From an uncultured Lachnospiraceae bacterium (lineage in GTDB: Bacteria > Bacillota > Clostridia > Lachnospirales > Lachnospiraceae), in contig CATXUX010000005.1 in NCBI GenBank assembly GCA_958402795.1, positions 1 to 64,000 on the forward strand: a stretch of DNA of 64,000 nt, read 5' to 3'. Made by a program: the position numbers and the translations under genes. Each line of letters begins with the position of its first letter. The stretch's first letter is position 1. A model generated the notes under the pieces. The model was given only the letters and a program-made list of their open reading frames with translations. It had not been told where the DNA came from and did not search any database. Shown here one piece after another: positions 24,361 to 33,677 of this stretch.

Positions 24361-24452
24361 GTCAAAATGCCGAAAAAAATAGTGCTAAAATACCGAAAAT
24401 ATAATCACCAAAACACCGAAAAATAAATTGCCAAAATGCCGAAAAAGAGGTA
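24361..24452 (+). repeat. Four tandem 23-bp repeats overlapping the promoter of the DUF4143 gene
   Basis: The core C-A-A-A-A-T-G-C-C-G-A-A-A-A recurs at 24364, 24387, 24410 and 24433 with an exact 23-bp period (AAAATGCCG, AAAATACCG, AAAACACCG, AAAATGCCG). The fourth unit contains the -35 TTGCCA. The regular period, about two helical turns, suggests stacked binding of a protein. Confidence 0.75.
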
Positions 24453-24456
24453 TACT
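24428..24456 (+). promoter_or_regulatory. Promoter of the DUF4143 ATPase gene
   Basis: TTGCCA (24428-24433), 17-base spacer, TATACT (24451-24456). It starts at the junction of repeats three and four, so occupancy of the repeats should affect transcription. Confidence 0.6.
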
Positions 24457-24509
24457 TTTAATCAGATAAGGGAAACATATGGATATGGCAAGAGGGAGGC
24501 ATGATAGAA

Positions 24510-25784
24510 ATGAGAAAATACAAGGCAAGAATTGCTGACGAAATATTAAAAAAGCGTCTTCTGGGAAAAGGCGCTGTTTTAATAGAAGGCCCAAAATGGT
24601 GTGGAAAAACAACAACGGCTGAACAGATTGCCGGAAGTATTCTCTATATGGCGGAACCTGAAAAAGAGAAGCAGAATCTGACAATGGCGGAAATCAGTCC
24701 GGGGAGACTTCTGAAAGGCGAAGTGCCAAGATTAATAGACGAATGGCAAATTGCGCCGAAAATATGGGATGCTGTAAGATTTGAAGTAGATCATCGGGAC
24801 GAGTTCGGGCAGTTTATTTTGACTGGTTCGGCAGTGCCAGCCTCTTATGAACATATTCATCATACAGGGACAGGACGCTTTTCGTGGATATTGATGCGTC
24901 CAATGAGTTTATATGAATCTTTGGATTCGACTGGAGAGGTAAGCCTGAAAGAATTATTTGAAACGCCGGAACAAATTGAAGGAGAAAATCCTCTTGATTT
25001 AAACCGGCTGGCTTTTCTGGTATGTCGAGGAGGCTGGCCAAGAGCGACTGATTTAGAAGGTGAAATTGCACTTGAACAGGCATATGACTATTATGAGGCT
25101 GTGGTAAGGTCAGACATATCCCGCGCAGACGGTATTACAAGAAATCCGGAGCGGGTAAAACGTCTTATGCGCTCTTATGCCAGAAATCAAGGCTCACAAG
25201 CTACCAATACACTGCTCAGAGACGACATTGTAACGAATGACGCGGAAACGCTTGATACAGACACAGTATACTCTTATATTAATGCCCTGGAAAAAATATT
25301 TGTAATCGAGGAAATGACGGCATGGAATCCAAATCTTCGTTCTAAAACGGCTATCAGGACTTCTAATACCCGATATTTTGTTGACCCCTCTATTGCAGTT
25401 GCAGCATTAGGATTAGGTCCGCAGGATTTAATTGCGGATTTAAATACATTTGGTTTGCTGTTTGAAACGATGTGTATCAGGGATTTACGGGTATTTGCTG
25501 ACGCATTGAACGGAAACGTATACCATTTTCGGGATAGATCAGAACTTGAATGTGACGCAGTGGTTCATTTACGCAATGGCGCTTATGGTCTGATTGAAGT
25601 GAAGCTTGGAGGCGATAGGTTAATTGAAGAAGGTGCGGAAAATTTAAAAAAGTTAAGAAATAAAATCGATACGAAAAAAATGAAAGAACCATCTTTTTTG
25701 ATGGTTTTGATTGGCGTGGGTGATTATGCCTACAGGAGACAGGATGGCATATATGTTGTTCCCATTGGCTGTCTGAAAGATTAA
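24510..25784 (+). CDS. AAA ATPase with DUF4143 domain
   Basis: 424 residues from ATG 24510 (GGGAGG 10 bases upstream; the ATG at 24501 is too close). N-terminal P-loop E-G-P-K-W-C-G-K-T-T-T (26-36), sensor-like F-I-L-T-G-S-A-V-P, and the C-terminal DUF4143 region with L-F-E-T-M-C-I-R-D-L and a nuclease-like E-L-E-C-D-A-V-V-H-L … L-I-E-V-K-L pattern. The family is widespread in gut bacteria, with unknown cellular role. It is monocistronic between two terminator-like hairpins and has its own promoter. Confidence 0.88.
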   Translation: MRKYKARIADEILKKRLLGKGAVLIEGPKWCGKTTTAEQIAGSILYMAEPEKEKQNLTMAEISPGRLLKGEVPRLIDEWQIAPKIWDAVRFEVDHRDEFGQFILTGSAVPASYEHIHHTGTGRFSWILMRPMSLYESLDSTGEVSLKELFETPEQIEGENPLDLNRLAFLVCRGGWPRATDLEGEIALEQAYDYYEAVVRSDISRADGITRNPERVKRLMRSYARNQGSQATNTLLRDDIVTNDAETLDTDTVYSYINALEKIFVIEEMTAWNPNLRSKTAIRTSNTRYFVDPSIAVAALGLGPQDLIADLNTFGLLFETMCIRDLRVFADALNGNVYHFRDRSELECDAVVHLRNGAYGLIEVKLGGDRLIEEGAENLKKLRNKIDTKKMKEPSFLMVLIGVGDYAYRRQDGIYVVPIGCLKD

Positions 25785-25817
25785 AGAGGCGGGACTGGCA
25801 GGGGGTAAAATAATTTG

Positions 25818-25859
25818 GAGAAGCAAAGCATTGTGGAGCGGCTAAGAGCTACGGACTAA
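25818..25859 (+). pseudogene. Scar of an FtsX permease (C-terminal codons)
   Basis: GAG-AAG-CAA-AGC-ATT-GTG reads E-K-Q-S-I-V-E-R-L-R-A-T-D then stops at 25857, the terminal signature of FtsX-type permeases (compare 11100 and 11937). Nothing else of that gene is present upstream. Confidence 0.65.
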
Positions 25860-25870
25860 GATCGTTCTTT

Positions 25871-25910
25871 CATGCAGCCGCGGAACTTTCCGCTTTCCGC
25901 TGGCTGCATG
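25871..25910. terminator. Hairpin, possible terminator
   Basis: CATGCAGCC (25871-25879) pairs with GGCTGCATG (25902-25910); the following tract is only moderately T-rich. Confidence 0.45.
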
Positions 25911-25954
25911 AATTGTGGTTGTTTTCTTCAGATAAAGGAATTATAATGTAGGAC

Positions 25955-26350
25955 TTTCGGAGGGAGTTGTTTGGAACCACTTTAGTTTATTTCTTCCTTT
26001 CACATTCACGTTGGTGGTTGGATATTCCATTAACCGGGAATATACCGATTTTACATTAAAAAAATATACTGGCTGTTCCGGTTTCAAAATTTTGGTTAAT
26101 CTTATCCAAAATAGTAGTAGGTTATGGCTTGGTAATTTTCTCATTCTTCTATGGATTTTGCGTAATATTCCTTGCAGATGGAAACTTTATCAATTTATAC
26201 CCGATGACGACAGGGTTGGTGCTTTCAAATTATGCACATGACGAAAAAATTGTATATTCTCCGTTGATGAGCGTAAGCATTGTTATTATTATTTTCATCT
26301 GCGCCCTTATTCTTCTTAAGGTGTTCAATCGAAAGCGTAATGATATATAA
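25955..26350 (+). pseudogene. C-terminal half of an ABC-2 (BcrB/lantibiotic-type) permease, frameshifted
   Basis: The first frame reads W-N-H-F-S-L-F-L-P-F-T-F-T and GYSINREYTDFTLK; at a run of seven A (about 26060) the frame shifts and continues I-L-A-V-P-V-S-K-F-W-L-I-L-S-K to a stop at 26348. N-R-E-Y-T-D-x-T-L-K-N is a hallmark of permeases for lantibiotic or bacitracin resistance ABC systems. No start and no cognate ATPase are adjacent. Confidence 0.65.
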
Positions 26351-26590
26351 TCTGCCGGACGACGGCAAAAGGAAAAAGCAGTCGCAGAACAGAGGTATTT
26401 TCAAGCGCAGTTTTTAAATTCCGGCGGCTTTGATTTCAGGGCCGCTGCTTTTTTGCCTGTCGGTAATTTACGATGACCCTGACACAGAAAAAATTTTGCA
26501 TGAAACTATCTTTTTGCTTTGCTCAGTCGTTATACATGATAGTAGAAGGGGGAAACGTTTTGAACTTCAGGAACGGGAAAGGAGGATTTT

Positions 26591-27121
26591 GTGGATGTGG
26601 ATTTTCTTTTGATTAGGAACATGAAAAAAGGCGATGAAGAAGCCTTTGAGATGTTTGTCCGCAAATACTATGATGAAATAGTAAAGTACTGCGGCTTTCA
26701 TTGCTCTGATCCGAGATACACCGAAGATCTGGCACAGGAAACATTCGTGCATTTTTTTAGAAATCTGTCCGAGTACCGCCATATAGGGAAAGCAAAGAAT
26801 TTCCTATATACCATAGCCGGAAATTTGTGCAGGGACTATTTTAAGAAGGCAAAAGAGATGCCGTTGGAGGATTTGAAACTGGCCGATCTGGAGGGGGCGG
26901 ATGAATTTACACAGGAGATTGTCACAAAGCTGGCGGTTGAAGATGCGTTGAAACGCCTGCCCGACGAATTGCGGGATGTGGTGGTGCTGTATTATTTTCA
27001 GGATTTGAAACTGTCCGAGATCGCAGACATACTGAAAATAGGATTGCCACTGGTAAAATACCGGATGAAGCAGGCAAAAATCCAATTGAAAAAATATTTA
27101 GAACAGGAGGGAGAACTGTGA
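26591..27121 (+). CDS. ECF-type RNA polymerase sigma factor
   Basis: 176 residues from GTG 26591 behind GGGAAAGGAGG. Region 2: MKKGDEEAFEMFVRKYY, then Y-T-E-D-L-A-Q-E-T-F-V-H-F-F-R-N. Region 4: RLPDELRDVVVLYYFQDL followed by L-S-E-I-A-D-I-L-K-I-G-L-P-L-V-K-Y-R-M-K-Q-A, the HTH that contacts the -35. It overlaps the membrane protein at 27118 by 4 bases (GTGA), the usual arrangement of an ECF sigma and its anti-sigma, and probably directs the ABC genes that follow. Confidence 0.92.
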   Translation: MDVDFLLIRNMKKGDEEAFEMFVRKYYDEIVKYCGFHCSDPRYTEDLAQETFVHFFRNLSEYRHIGKAKNFLYTIAGNLCRDYFKKAKEMPLEDLKLADLEGADEFTQEIVTKLAVEDALKRLPDELRDVVVLYYFQDLKLSEIADILKIGLPLVKYRMKQAKIQLKKYLEQEGEL

Positions 27122-27879
27122 CGTTTGAAGAAAAGCTCAAAATTTATAAGAAAACCGTTCAGGTCCCGGTAAAAGAGGAGGCCATTCAGAGGACGGTTCA
27201 ACTGTCAAAGGCCGCTTTTTATGCCAGTGAGCAGGATAAGGTTATGTCTTACCATGAATTTCTGCTTGCGCAGTTTGGGGTTATCCAGAAACGGTGGTGG
27301 GGATTCCAATTCCTGATTTTGCTGTTATTCTGGATTTCGTTTCGCATGTCCATGGAAATGGAAGCAGTTCAAAAAAGTTTGGGAGTCACGGCATCTCTGT
27401 TTATTATTCTTGTGATTCCGGAGTTATGGAAAAACCGGGACAGCCGGTCTATGGAAATTGAGGCGGCAAGCTACTATTCCCTGCGGCAGATTTATGCTGC
27501 GCGGATGACGCTGTTTGGGATTGTGGATGTCGTACTGGTTACACTGTTTTGCGGACTGACTTCTGTCACGCTGAATCTTGCCATGTCGGATCTGCTGACA
27601 CAATTCTTGTTCCCTATGGTGGTTACAGCCTGTATCTGCTTCGGGGTTCTGTGCAGCAAACATCATTTCAGTGAATTTGCTGCGATCAGTATGTGTATGA
27701 TCTGGAGTGTATTATGGTGGTTATTGACCTTGAATGAATCCGCTTATAGGAAGATCACGATGCCGGTATGGATCGGACTGCTTGGAATTGCGCTGTTTTT
27801 TCTTATTTTTGTGGTTTATCGGACATTAAATAGCTGTAATGATTACTGGGAGGTAAATGTTGATGGAATTGAAGGTTGA
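27118..27879 (+). CDS. Membrane protein, probable anti-sigma partner
   Basis: 253 residues from a GTG overlapping the sigma factor stop. About 60 soluble N-terminal residues (T-F-E-E-K-L-K-I-Y-K-K-T-V-Q-V-P) precede six helices (for example FQFLILLLFWISF, ITMPVWIGLLGIALFFLIF). A cytoplasmic N-terminus that can bind sigma and a membrane body is the anti-sigma plan; the assignment rests on position and topology, not on a recognised zinc-binding motif. It overlaps the next ATPase gene by 17 bases. Confidence 0.6.
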   Translation: MTFEEKLKIYKKTVQVPVKEEAIQRTVQLSKAAFYASEQDKVMSYHEFLLAQFGVIQKRWWGFQFLILLLFWISFRMSMEMEAVQKSLGVTASLFIILVIPELWKNRDSRSMEIEAASYYSLRQIYAARMTLFGIVDVVLVTLFCGLTSVTLNLAMSDLLTQFLFPMVVTACICFGVLCSKHHFSEFAAISMCMIWSVLWWLLTLNESAYRKITMPVWIGLLGIALFFLIFVVYRTLNSCNDYWEVNVDGIEG

Positions 27880-28750
27880 AAATCTTACAAAAGATTTTGG
27901 CGGTTTTACTGCTGTGGATCATTTATCTCTGACCATGATAAATGGCGTATACGGACTGTTAGGGATCAATGGGGCAGGAAAAACAACGCTGATGAGGATG
28001 CTCTGCACACTCTTAAAACCGAGTGAAGGAAGCATTACCTATAATGGAAAGGATATTTTTAAGCTGGACGCAGACTACAGAAAACTGCTGGGTTATCTGC
28101 CCCAGGACTTTGGTTTTTACCCGGAGTTTACTGTACAGGACTATCTTCTTTATGTTGCGACCATTAAGGGAATCAAAAGTTCAGTGGCGAAAAAAAGGGT
28201 CAAAAAACTGATTGCACAGGTCGGTCTTTCCAAAGTGGCAAACAGGAAAATGAAAAAACTCTCAGGGGGGATGAAGCGGAGGGCCGGAATCGCACAGGCC
28301 ATGCTGAACAATCCGAAAATCCTTATTCTGGATGAACCGACGGCAGGTCTTGATCCCAATGAGCGCATCCGCTTCCGGAATCTGATCAGCGAATTGTCAG
28401 AGGACCGCCTGGTACTGCTGTCTACCCATATCGTTTCAGATATCGAATACATTGCCAATGAGATTTTGCTTATGAAGGACGGCAGCCTGATCTGCCGGGG
28501 GACTTCTGAGGAACTGATTCAATCCATGACAGAAAATGTATGGAGATGTAACGTGGAAAGGACTGCCGTTCCATCTGTTTTGAAATCATATAAAGTTTCC
28601 AATGTAAAATCAGAAGCGCATGGGGCGGAGTTGCGGATCATTGCTGCGGAGCAGCCTTTTGCGGGCGCGGTGCAGGAAGAAGCAACCATGGAGGACGTAT
28701 TTCTGTATTATTTTGGAGAAAAGGGTGGTGACGAATATGCTGTTTTTTGA
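27863..28750 (+). CDS. ABC transporter ATPase (sigma-linked system 4)
   Basis: 295 residues from ATG 27863 (GGGAGG nine bases upstream; the ATG at 27857 is too near). Walker A GINGAGKTT, signature LSGGMKRR, Walker B LILDEPTAGLDPNE, H-loop STHIVSD. Very similar in build to the ATPase at 15130 (for example DYRKLLGYLPQDFGFYPEFT), so the two systems are paralogous. Overlaps the permease by 14 bases. Confidence 0.93.
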   Translation: MELKVENLTKDFGGFTAVDHLSLTMINGVYGLLGINGAGKTTLMRMLCTLLKPSEGSITYNGKDIFKLDADYRKLLGYLPQDFGFYPEFTVQDYLLYVATIKGIKSSVAKKRVKKLIAQVGLSKVANRKMKKLSGGMKRRAGIAQAMLNNPKILILDEPTAGLDPNERIRFRNLISELSEDRLVLLSTHIVSDIEYIANEILLMKDGSLICRGTSEELIQSMTENVWRCNVERTAVPSVLKSYKVSNVKSEAHGAELRIIAAEQPFAGAVQEEATMEDVFLYYFGEKGGDEYAVF

Positions 28751-29960
28751 GATCAAAAAAGTCTTTTCTAAACCCGGCAATAAAATCGCGCTCATCCTGT
28801 TGGCGATTTCTTTCTGCGTTGCCAGTTATTTTGCTATTGGAAACGTGGACTATGTGGACGAAAATGGAAACGATACAATAGGCATCGCAGCCGCTTCAGC
28901 ATTACGGGAGAAAAAGAATCAATGGGCCGGATATATTACAGATGATGTATTGCGAAAAGTACTGGAAGAAAATGCGCGTATCAACCGTTCAGAAGAATAT
29001 CTTTCGGAGGATGTGACGGAAAATAACAAGGCATATTCTAAAAAGCAGGGCTTCTCCGACATAAGGACTCTGATCAACTGTGCATTTGAAGAGTTTCAGA
29101 GTTATGACTATTATCGGGCGGACAGTGTGACGCCGGAAGAAGTCAGTTCGTTTTATGACAGGAGGACGGCTGGTCTGGTCGAATGGCTAAATTCAGATGA
29201 ACAGGAAAATCACTATTCCGAACAGGAAAAGCAATTTTTAATTACCCGGTACGAGACACTTGAAACGCCTTTTTACTACGAGTATGCTGATGGGTGGAAA
29301 GCATTATTGAAATATGCGCCTACCATTATGATGCTGATGGTTTTAATCACTGGTTTTTTGGTAGCAGGAATCTTTTCAGATGAAATTCAGCTAAAAGCGG
29401 ATTCCATCTTCTTCTCTTCCCAATTAGGCAGAAAGCAGGCGATTATTGCAAAAATTATGGCAGGTTTTATCATAGTTACAGCGATTTACTGGATTACGAT
29501 GGCATTGTATTCTGGAGTAGTACTGTCTGTGCTGGGAACCGGCGGAGCTGGTTGTGTGATTCAAACCGGATTTGAAAACTGGAAGAGCTTTTATCACATT
29601 ACATATCTGCAGGACTATCTGTTGACAGTTTTGGGCGGATATTTAGGAAACTTGTTTATTTTGTTTCTGTCCATGCTTGTGTCTGCGAAAACGCACTCAA
29701 AAGCGCTGGCGGTAACAATCCCTTTTATTTTATTATTTGTTCCATCCTTTTTAAGCGGAATGTCTGTGTTGTCAGAAGTGCTGGGACTTCTTCCGGATCA
29801 ACTGCTGCAGGTATGCACAGCAATAAAAACATTTAACTTGTATCAGATTGGCGGCAAAACAGTCGGGGCCATTCCGATTATTTTGACGATGTATTTCATC
29901 CTTTTTTGTCTTCTTCTGCCCGCTTTGTATCAGGTTTACCGGAAGACTGAAATTAAATGA
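28737..29960 (+). CDS. ABC-2-like transporter permease (system 4)
   Basis: 407 residues from ATG 28737 inside the ATPase end (GGTGGTGACGAAT upstream). First helix near 17-33, then a soluble region of about 150 residues, then five or six helices from about 195 (TIMMLMVLITGFLVAGIF) to the end (LLLPALYQVYRKTE). Same plan as the 16019 permease. Together with 27863 it probably exports or resists an envelope-active molecule under control of the sigma factor. Confidence 0.88.
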   Translation: MLFFEIKKVFSKPGNKIALILLAISFCVASYFAIGNVDYVDENGNDTIGIAAASALREKKNQWAGYITDDVLRKVLEENARINRSEEYLSEDVTENNKAYSKKQGFSDIRTLINCAFEEFQSYDYYRADSVTPEEVSSFYDRRTAGLVEWLNSDEQENHYSEQEKQFLITRYETLETPFYYEYADGWKALLKYAPTIMMLMVLITGFLVAGIFSDEIQLKADSIFFSSQLGRKQAIIAKIMAGFIIVTAIYWITMALYSGVVLSVLGTGGAGCVIQTGFENWKSFYHITYLQDYLLTVLGGYLGNLFILFLSMLVSAKTHSKALAVTIPFILLFVPSFLSGMSVLSEVLGLLPDQLLQVCTAIKTFNLYQIGGKTVGAIPIILTMYFILFCLLLPALYQVYRKTEIK

Positions 29961-29967
29961 AATAAGA

Positions 29968-30040
29968 GGGAACACAGCGCTGATACAGTATAGTTTCGCA
30001 TAGCTTTTCACTATCCGATTGGCTGTGTTCCCATTTTGTT
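29968..30040 (+). terminator. Long-stem terminator of system 4
   Basis: GGGAACACAGC (29968-29978) pairs with GCTGTGTTCCC (30022-30032), followed by a T-rich tract. Confidence 0.75.
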
Positions 30041-30048
30041 TATATGAT

Positions 30049-30070
30049 GTTGGGGACTTTTGCCCCCAAC
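30049..30070. repeat. GTTGGGG/CCCCAAC hairpin, related to 40301
   Basis: Arms GTTGGGG (30049-30055) and CCCCAAC (30064-30070). A closely related hairpin follows the gene ending at 40297. The remainder of the 29961-30323 gap holds a second small hairpin (TGTACGCC and GGCGTACG near 30150) and the promoter at 30240. Confidence 0.5.
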
Positions 30071-30239
30071 AGCTTGTCATATGTATAGAAAACGTCGGTC
30101 CCGGCATATGTCGGTTCCGGCGTTAATTGCGTTTTAAATACATTGTACGCCTTTGGCGTACGGTTTCGAAGCCGTTGGGCGGTGTCCCGTGAAAAGGAAC
30201 TGAAGTAAGTTTAGAAGTAAGCGCAAAAGTAGATTTTTC

Positions 30240-30268
30240 TTGTAACTGGAACATGAGGCATATATAAT
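30240..30268 (+). promoter_or_regulatory. Promoter of the 30324 gene
   Basis: TTGTAA (30240-30245), 17-base spacer, TATAAT (30263-30268). Confidence 0.65.
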
Positions 30269-30323
30269 AAAGAAAGGGACATAGTAACCGAGAAAAATGA
30301 TATAGAAGGAAAGGTGAAGCGGT

Positions 30324-32063
30324 ATGGCAAGGACCGTTGCAATTGGACATCAGGATTTCGAAACGGTACGGAAGAATGACTATTTCTATATTGATAAAAC
30401 GGATTTTATCCGGGAATGGTGGGAAAACGGGGACAGCGTGACTTTAATTACCCGTCCGAGAAGATTTGGAAAAACGTTGAATATGAGTATGTTAGAAAAG
30501 TTTTTCTCGGTCAATTACGCAGGCAGAGCGGATTTGTTCGAAGGACTGGATATTTGGAAACAGAAAAAGTTCCGTGAGATACAGGGGACATATCCGGTTA
30601 TTTCTCTTAGTTTTGCAGGAATCAAAGAAACGACTTTTTTAGAAACAAGGAAGAAGATATGCCAGACGATTACAGAGGTGTATAATAAATGCGATTTTTT
30701 AATGGACAGTGATTTACTGAATGAGAAGGAAAAAGCATTTATACAGGAAATCTCTGTAGATATGGAGGATTATGCGGCAACTTCATCATTGAAAGTCTTG
30801 TCGGATTATCTTTCCAGATATTATGGGAAAAAGGTAATTATTCTGTTGGATGAGTATGATACTCCGATGCAGGAAGCATATGTAAATGGATTCTGGGAAG
30901 AACTGGTTGCATTTACCAGAAGTCTGTTTAATTCTACATTTAAGACAAATCCATATTTAGAGCGTGCGATCATGACCGGAATTACGAGAGTCAGTAAGGA
31001 ATCTATATTTTCTGACTTGAATAATTTAGAAGTGGTAACAACAACCTCAGATAAATATGAGAATGCGTTTGGCTTCACAGAACAGGAAGTGTTTGCGACA
31101 CTGGAGGAATTTCAGTTATCGGAGAATAAACAGGATGTAAAAAATTGGTACGATGGTTTTACATTTGGTAAGGTTTCAGATATCTATAATCCCTGGTCAA
31201 TTATTAATTATATTGATAAGAAGAAATTGACGACATATTGGGCAAACACAAGCAGCAATAGCCTGGTGAACAAACTGATCCGGGAAGGAAGTTCCGAAAT
31301 CAAACAGGATTTTGAGGAGCTTTTAAAAGGCGGTGTATTAGAAACCGTGATTGATGAGCAGATTGTGTTTAGTCAGCTTTCCACAAAGGAAAGCGCCATA
31401 TGGAGTCTGCTGCTTGCCTGCGGCTACCTGAAAGTAGTGCAGTATACTTTGGATGAGCCGTCGGGCAGAGAGTATTATGTGCTGGCTCTTACGAATAAAG
31501 AGGTACGGATTATGTTTCAGAACATGATTCGGGACTGGTTTTCAGAGGAAGAGCCGGGATACAATAATTTTATCAAGGCTTTGCTGGCAGACAATCTTGA
31601 TGCGATGAATGAATACATGAACCGGGTGGCAATGGCAACATTCAGCTATTTTGATACAGGGAAAAATTCTTCTGTTGAAGAACCGGAACGCTTGCCCACA
31701 GGGAAAGCGATCACTAAGGGTTTGAAAGGACCAAACCCAAGTGACTGCTTTTATCATGGTTTAGTGCTGGGATTGATGGTAGATCTGGCAGGTCGGTATG
31801 TGATCACATCCAATCGGGAAAGCGGGTTTGGAAGATATGATGTCATATTAGAACCGTTGAGCAGGCAGGATGATGCAATGATTTTAGAGTTTAAGGTGTT
31901 CCGTCCGAAGAAAGAAAAAAGTCTGGAAGATACTGTGAAATATGCATTGGAACAGATTGAAGACAAAAACTATGCCGCATCTCTGACGGCAAAAGGGTTT
32001 CCGGAAGAACAGATTCGAAAGTATGGATTTGCTTTTCGCGGGAAAGAAGTTTTAATAGGATAG
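30324..32063 (+). CDS. AAA-ATPase-like protein with C-terminal PD-(D/E)XK nuclease domain
   Basis: 579 residues, usual size. The N-terminus (I-G-H-Q-D-F-E-x-V-R, FYIDKTDFIREWWE) and the P-loop RPRRFGKTLNMSMLEKFF (about 46-63) define the AAA-ATPase-like family (PF09820). LLDEYDTPMQEAY is the Walker-B-like part. Near the C-terminus R-Y-D-V-I-L-E-P and M-I-L-E-F-K-V-F form the D…ExK nuclease signature (PDDEXK_9). Very common in multiple copies in Lachnospiraceae and Bacteroidetes; role unproven, possibly defence or mobile-element related. GGAAAGGTGAAGCGGT precedes the ATG. Confidence 0.9.
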   Translation: MARTVAIGHQDFETVRKNDYFYIDKTDFIREWWENGDSVTLITRPRRFGKTLNMSMLEKFFSVNYAGRADLFEGLDIWKQKKFREIQGTYPVISLSFAGIKETTFLETRKKICQTITEVYNKCDFLMDSDLLNEKEKAFIQEISVDMEDYAATSSLKVLSDYLSRYYGKKVIILLDEYDTPMQEAYVNGFWEELVAFTRSLFNSTFKTNPYLERAIMTGITRVSKESIFSDLNNLEVVTTTSDKYENAFGFTEQEVFATLEEFQLSENKQDVKNWYDGFTFGKVSDIYNPWSIINYIDKKKLTTYWANTSSNSLVNKLIREGSSEIKQDFEELLKGGVLETVIDEQIVFSQLSTKESAIWSLLLACGYLKVVQYTLDEPSGREYYVLALTNKEVRIMFQNMIRDWFSEEEPGYNNFIKALLADNLDAMNEYMNRVAMATFSYFDTGKNSSVEEPERLPTGKAITKGLKGPNPSDCFYHGLVLGLMVDLAGRYVITSNRESGFGRYDVILEPLSRQDDAMILEFKVFRPKKEKSLEDTVKYALEQIEDKNYAASLTAKGFPEEQIRKYGFAFRGKEVLIG

Positions 32064-32083
32064 ACAGCTTTCAAAAGAAGAAG

Positions 32084-32767
32084 ATGAACATGATGAACGG
32101 TAAAAAACTATTAATCATTGAAGATGATATGGATTTAAGAGAAGGATTGTGCTTTTCCTTTCAGGGAGATGGTTATGAGGTTTTCGATGTAGGAACCAAG
32201 AGAGAGGGACAGCAGGAAATCAAAAAAGGTAGTTATGATCTTGTGCTTTTGGACTGCAACCTCCCGGACGGAACTGGATTTGACCTGTGCAGGGAAGTAC
32301 GCCGGTTCAGTATGATTCCCATTATTATGCTGACTGCCCGTGATACAGAAATGGATGAGATCAAGGCATTGGAGCTGGGGGTGAATGACTACCTATCGAA
32401 ACCATTTTCTCTGGGTGTGCTGAAGGCCAGAATAAAACGGATTCTAAATGATAGAATAGAAACGGCAAATATATGCTCCGGAAATATTGTCATTGATAAA
32501 AGTACCTGTAAAGTCTATAAGAATGAGGAAGAAATCGCGTTAAGCAAATTAGAGTATAGGCTGCTGATGTATTTGATTGAAAATAAAAACCATGTGCTGT
32601 CGAAAGAACAGATTTTAAGCTGGATTTGGGATAGTGACGGAAAGTATGTAGATAACAACACGGTTTCCGTAAATATCAGTAGATTGAGAACAAAGATAGA
32701 AGATGATGCATCTAATCCAAAGTTTATAAAAACCGTTCATGGAGTTGGATATATTTGGAAGGAATAG
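32084..32767 (+). CDS. OmpR-family response regulator (system 5)
   Basis: 227 residues. Acidic pair near E13-D14-D15, phosphoacceptor D57 in LVLLDCNLPDGTGF, Lys in YLSKPFSL; output domain with LSKLEYRLLMYLIE and the end VHGVGYIWKE. AGAAGAAG precedes the first ATG; ATG 32093 is an alternative start. Similar to system 1 (6659). The kinase follows after four bases. Confidence 0.92.
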   Translation: MNMMNGKKLLIIEDDMDLREGLCFSFQGDGYEVFDVGTKREGQQEIKKGSYDLVLLDCNLPDGTGFDLCREVRRFSMIPIIMLTARDTEMDEIKALELGVNDYLSKPFSLGVLKARIKRILNDRIETANICSGNIVIDKSTCKVYKNEEEIALSKLEYRLLMYLIENKNHVLSKEQILSWIWDSDGKYVDNNTVSVNISRLRTKIEDDASNPKFIKTVHGVGYIWKE

Positions 32768-32771
32768 AAAC

Positions 32772-33677
32772 ATGATATTCAATATCATACTTGTGGTGCT
32801 GTTATGCTTCACTGTTTGGTACGGCATTTATAAAAAAAGGGAAACCTACCGCTCGATAGACAGACTATTAGACTGTGTGTTAAATCAGGAAAAGATAGAA
32901 TTGTCCGACGTCCAGGAGGGAGAGCTGTCTGCTCTGGTAAATAAAATCAAGCGGATTCAGGAAGTCTTAGGAAAACAAGTGGAAATGGCAGAGGCGGAAA
33001 AGGAACAGGTAAAAAGCCTTGTTTCTAATATGTCGCATCAGCTCAAAACGCCTTTGGCAAACCTTTCGGTCTATACGGAGATTTTAAATGGCCGGGAATT
33101 GGAAGAAAAAAAGAAAGCAGAAGTTGCTGAAAAAATCCAAAGGCAGATTGACAAACTGGACTGGATCATAGGCTCTTTGGCCAAGCTGGTAAAGCTGGAG
33201 CAGGATGCGATTGCGTTTGAAGCAGAAGGAATCTCGATCAGAAAAACACTTTTGGACGCAATAGACACGGTATATGAGAAGCTGGAGAAGAAAGGAATCA
33301 TGCTTGTTTCTGAAACCTATGAGGATATCCTGCTGTTTCATAATCGGAAGTGGACAGTTGAAGTTTTTGTAAATCTTCTGGAAAATGCAATCAAATACAC
33401 GCAGCAGGGAGGCACAATACGGATCAAAGTTTGCCCCTATGAAATCTATACGGAGATTCAGATCATAGATAATGGATGCGGCATCCGTGAAGATGAGATT
33501 ACAGAAATATTCAAACGCTTTTACAGAAGCCGGGAAGTGGAACACATAGAAGGCTCCGGCATTGGATTGTATCTTTCGAATCTGATTCTCGAGAAGGAAA
33601 AAGGGTATATGGTAGTGAAGTCCGTTTATGGAGAAGGAAGCTGCTTTTCGGTGTTCTTACAAAACTGTAAGAACTGA
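32772..33677 (+). CDS. Sensor histidine kinase with a single N-terminal helix (system 5)
   Basis: 301 residues from ATG 32772 behind AAGGAATAGAAAC. Only one membrane helix (residues 2-19) and no external domain, so it probably senses through the adjacent transporter. H89 in S-N-M-S-H-Q-L-K-T-P-L-A-N-L; N box L-E-N-A-I-K-Y; G boxes D-N-G-C-G-I and G-S-G-I-G-L-Y-L-S. The SHQ-K-T-P type is shared with 7339. Confidence 0.92.
   Translation: MIFNIILVVLLCFTVWYGIYKKRETYRSIDRLLDCVLNQEKIELSDVQEGELSALVNKIKRIQEVLGKQVEMAEAEKEQVKSLVSNMSHQLKTPLANLSVYTEILNGRELEEKKKAEVAEKIQRQIDKLDWIIGSLAKLVKLEQDAIAFEAEGISIRKTLLDAIDTVYEKLEKKGIMLVSETYEDILLFHNRKWTVEVFVNLLENAIKYTQQGGTIRIKVCPYEIYTEIQIIDNGCGIREDEITEIFKRFYRSREVEHIEGSGIGLYLSNLILEKEKGYMVVKSVYGEGSCFSVFLQNCKN

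Noticed and set aside
24361..24452. CRISPR array
   Set aside because: Repeats are 23 bp head to tail with no unique spacers; it is a tandem operator-like array.
33084..33545. 153-aa minus-strand frame in the system 5 kinase
   Set aside because: Shadow of the kinase coding sequence.
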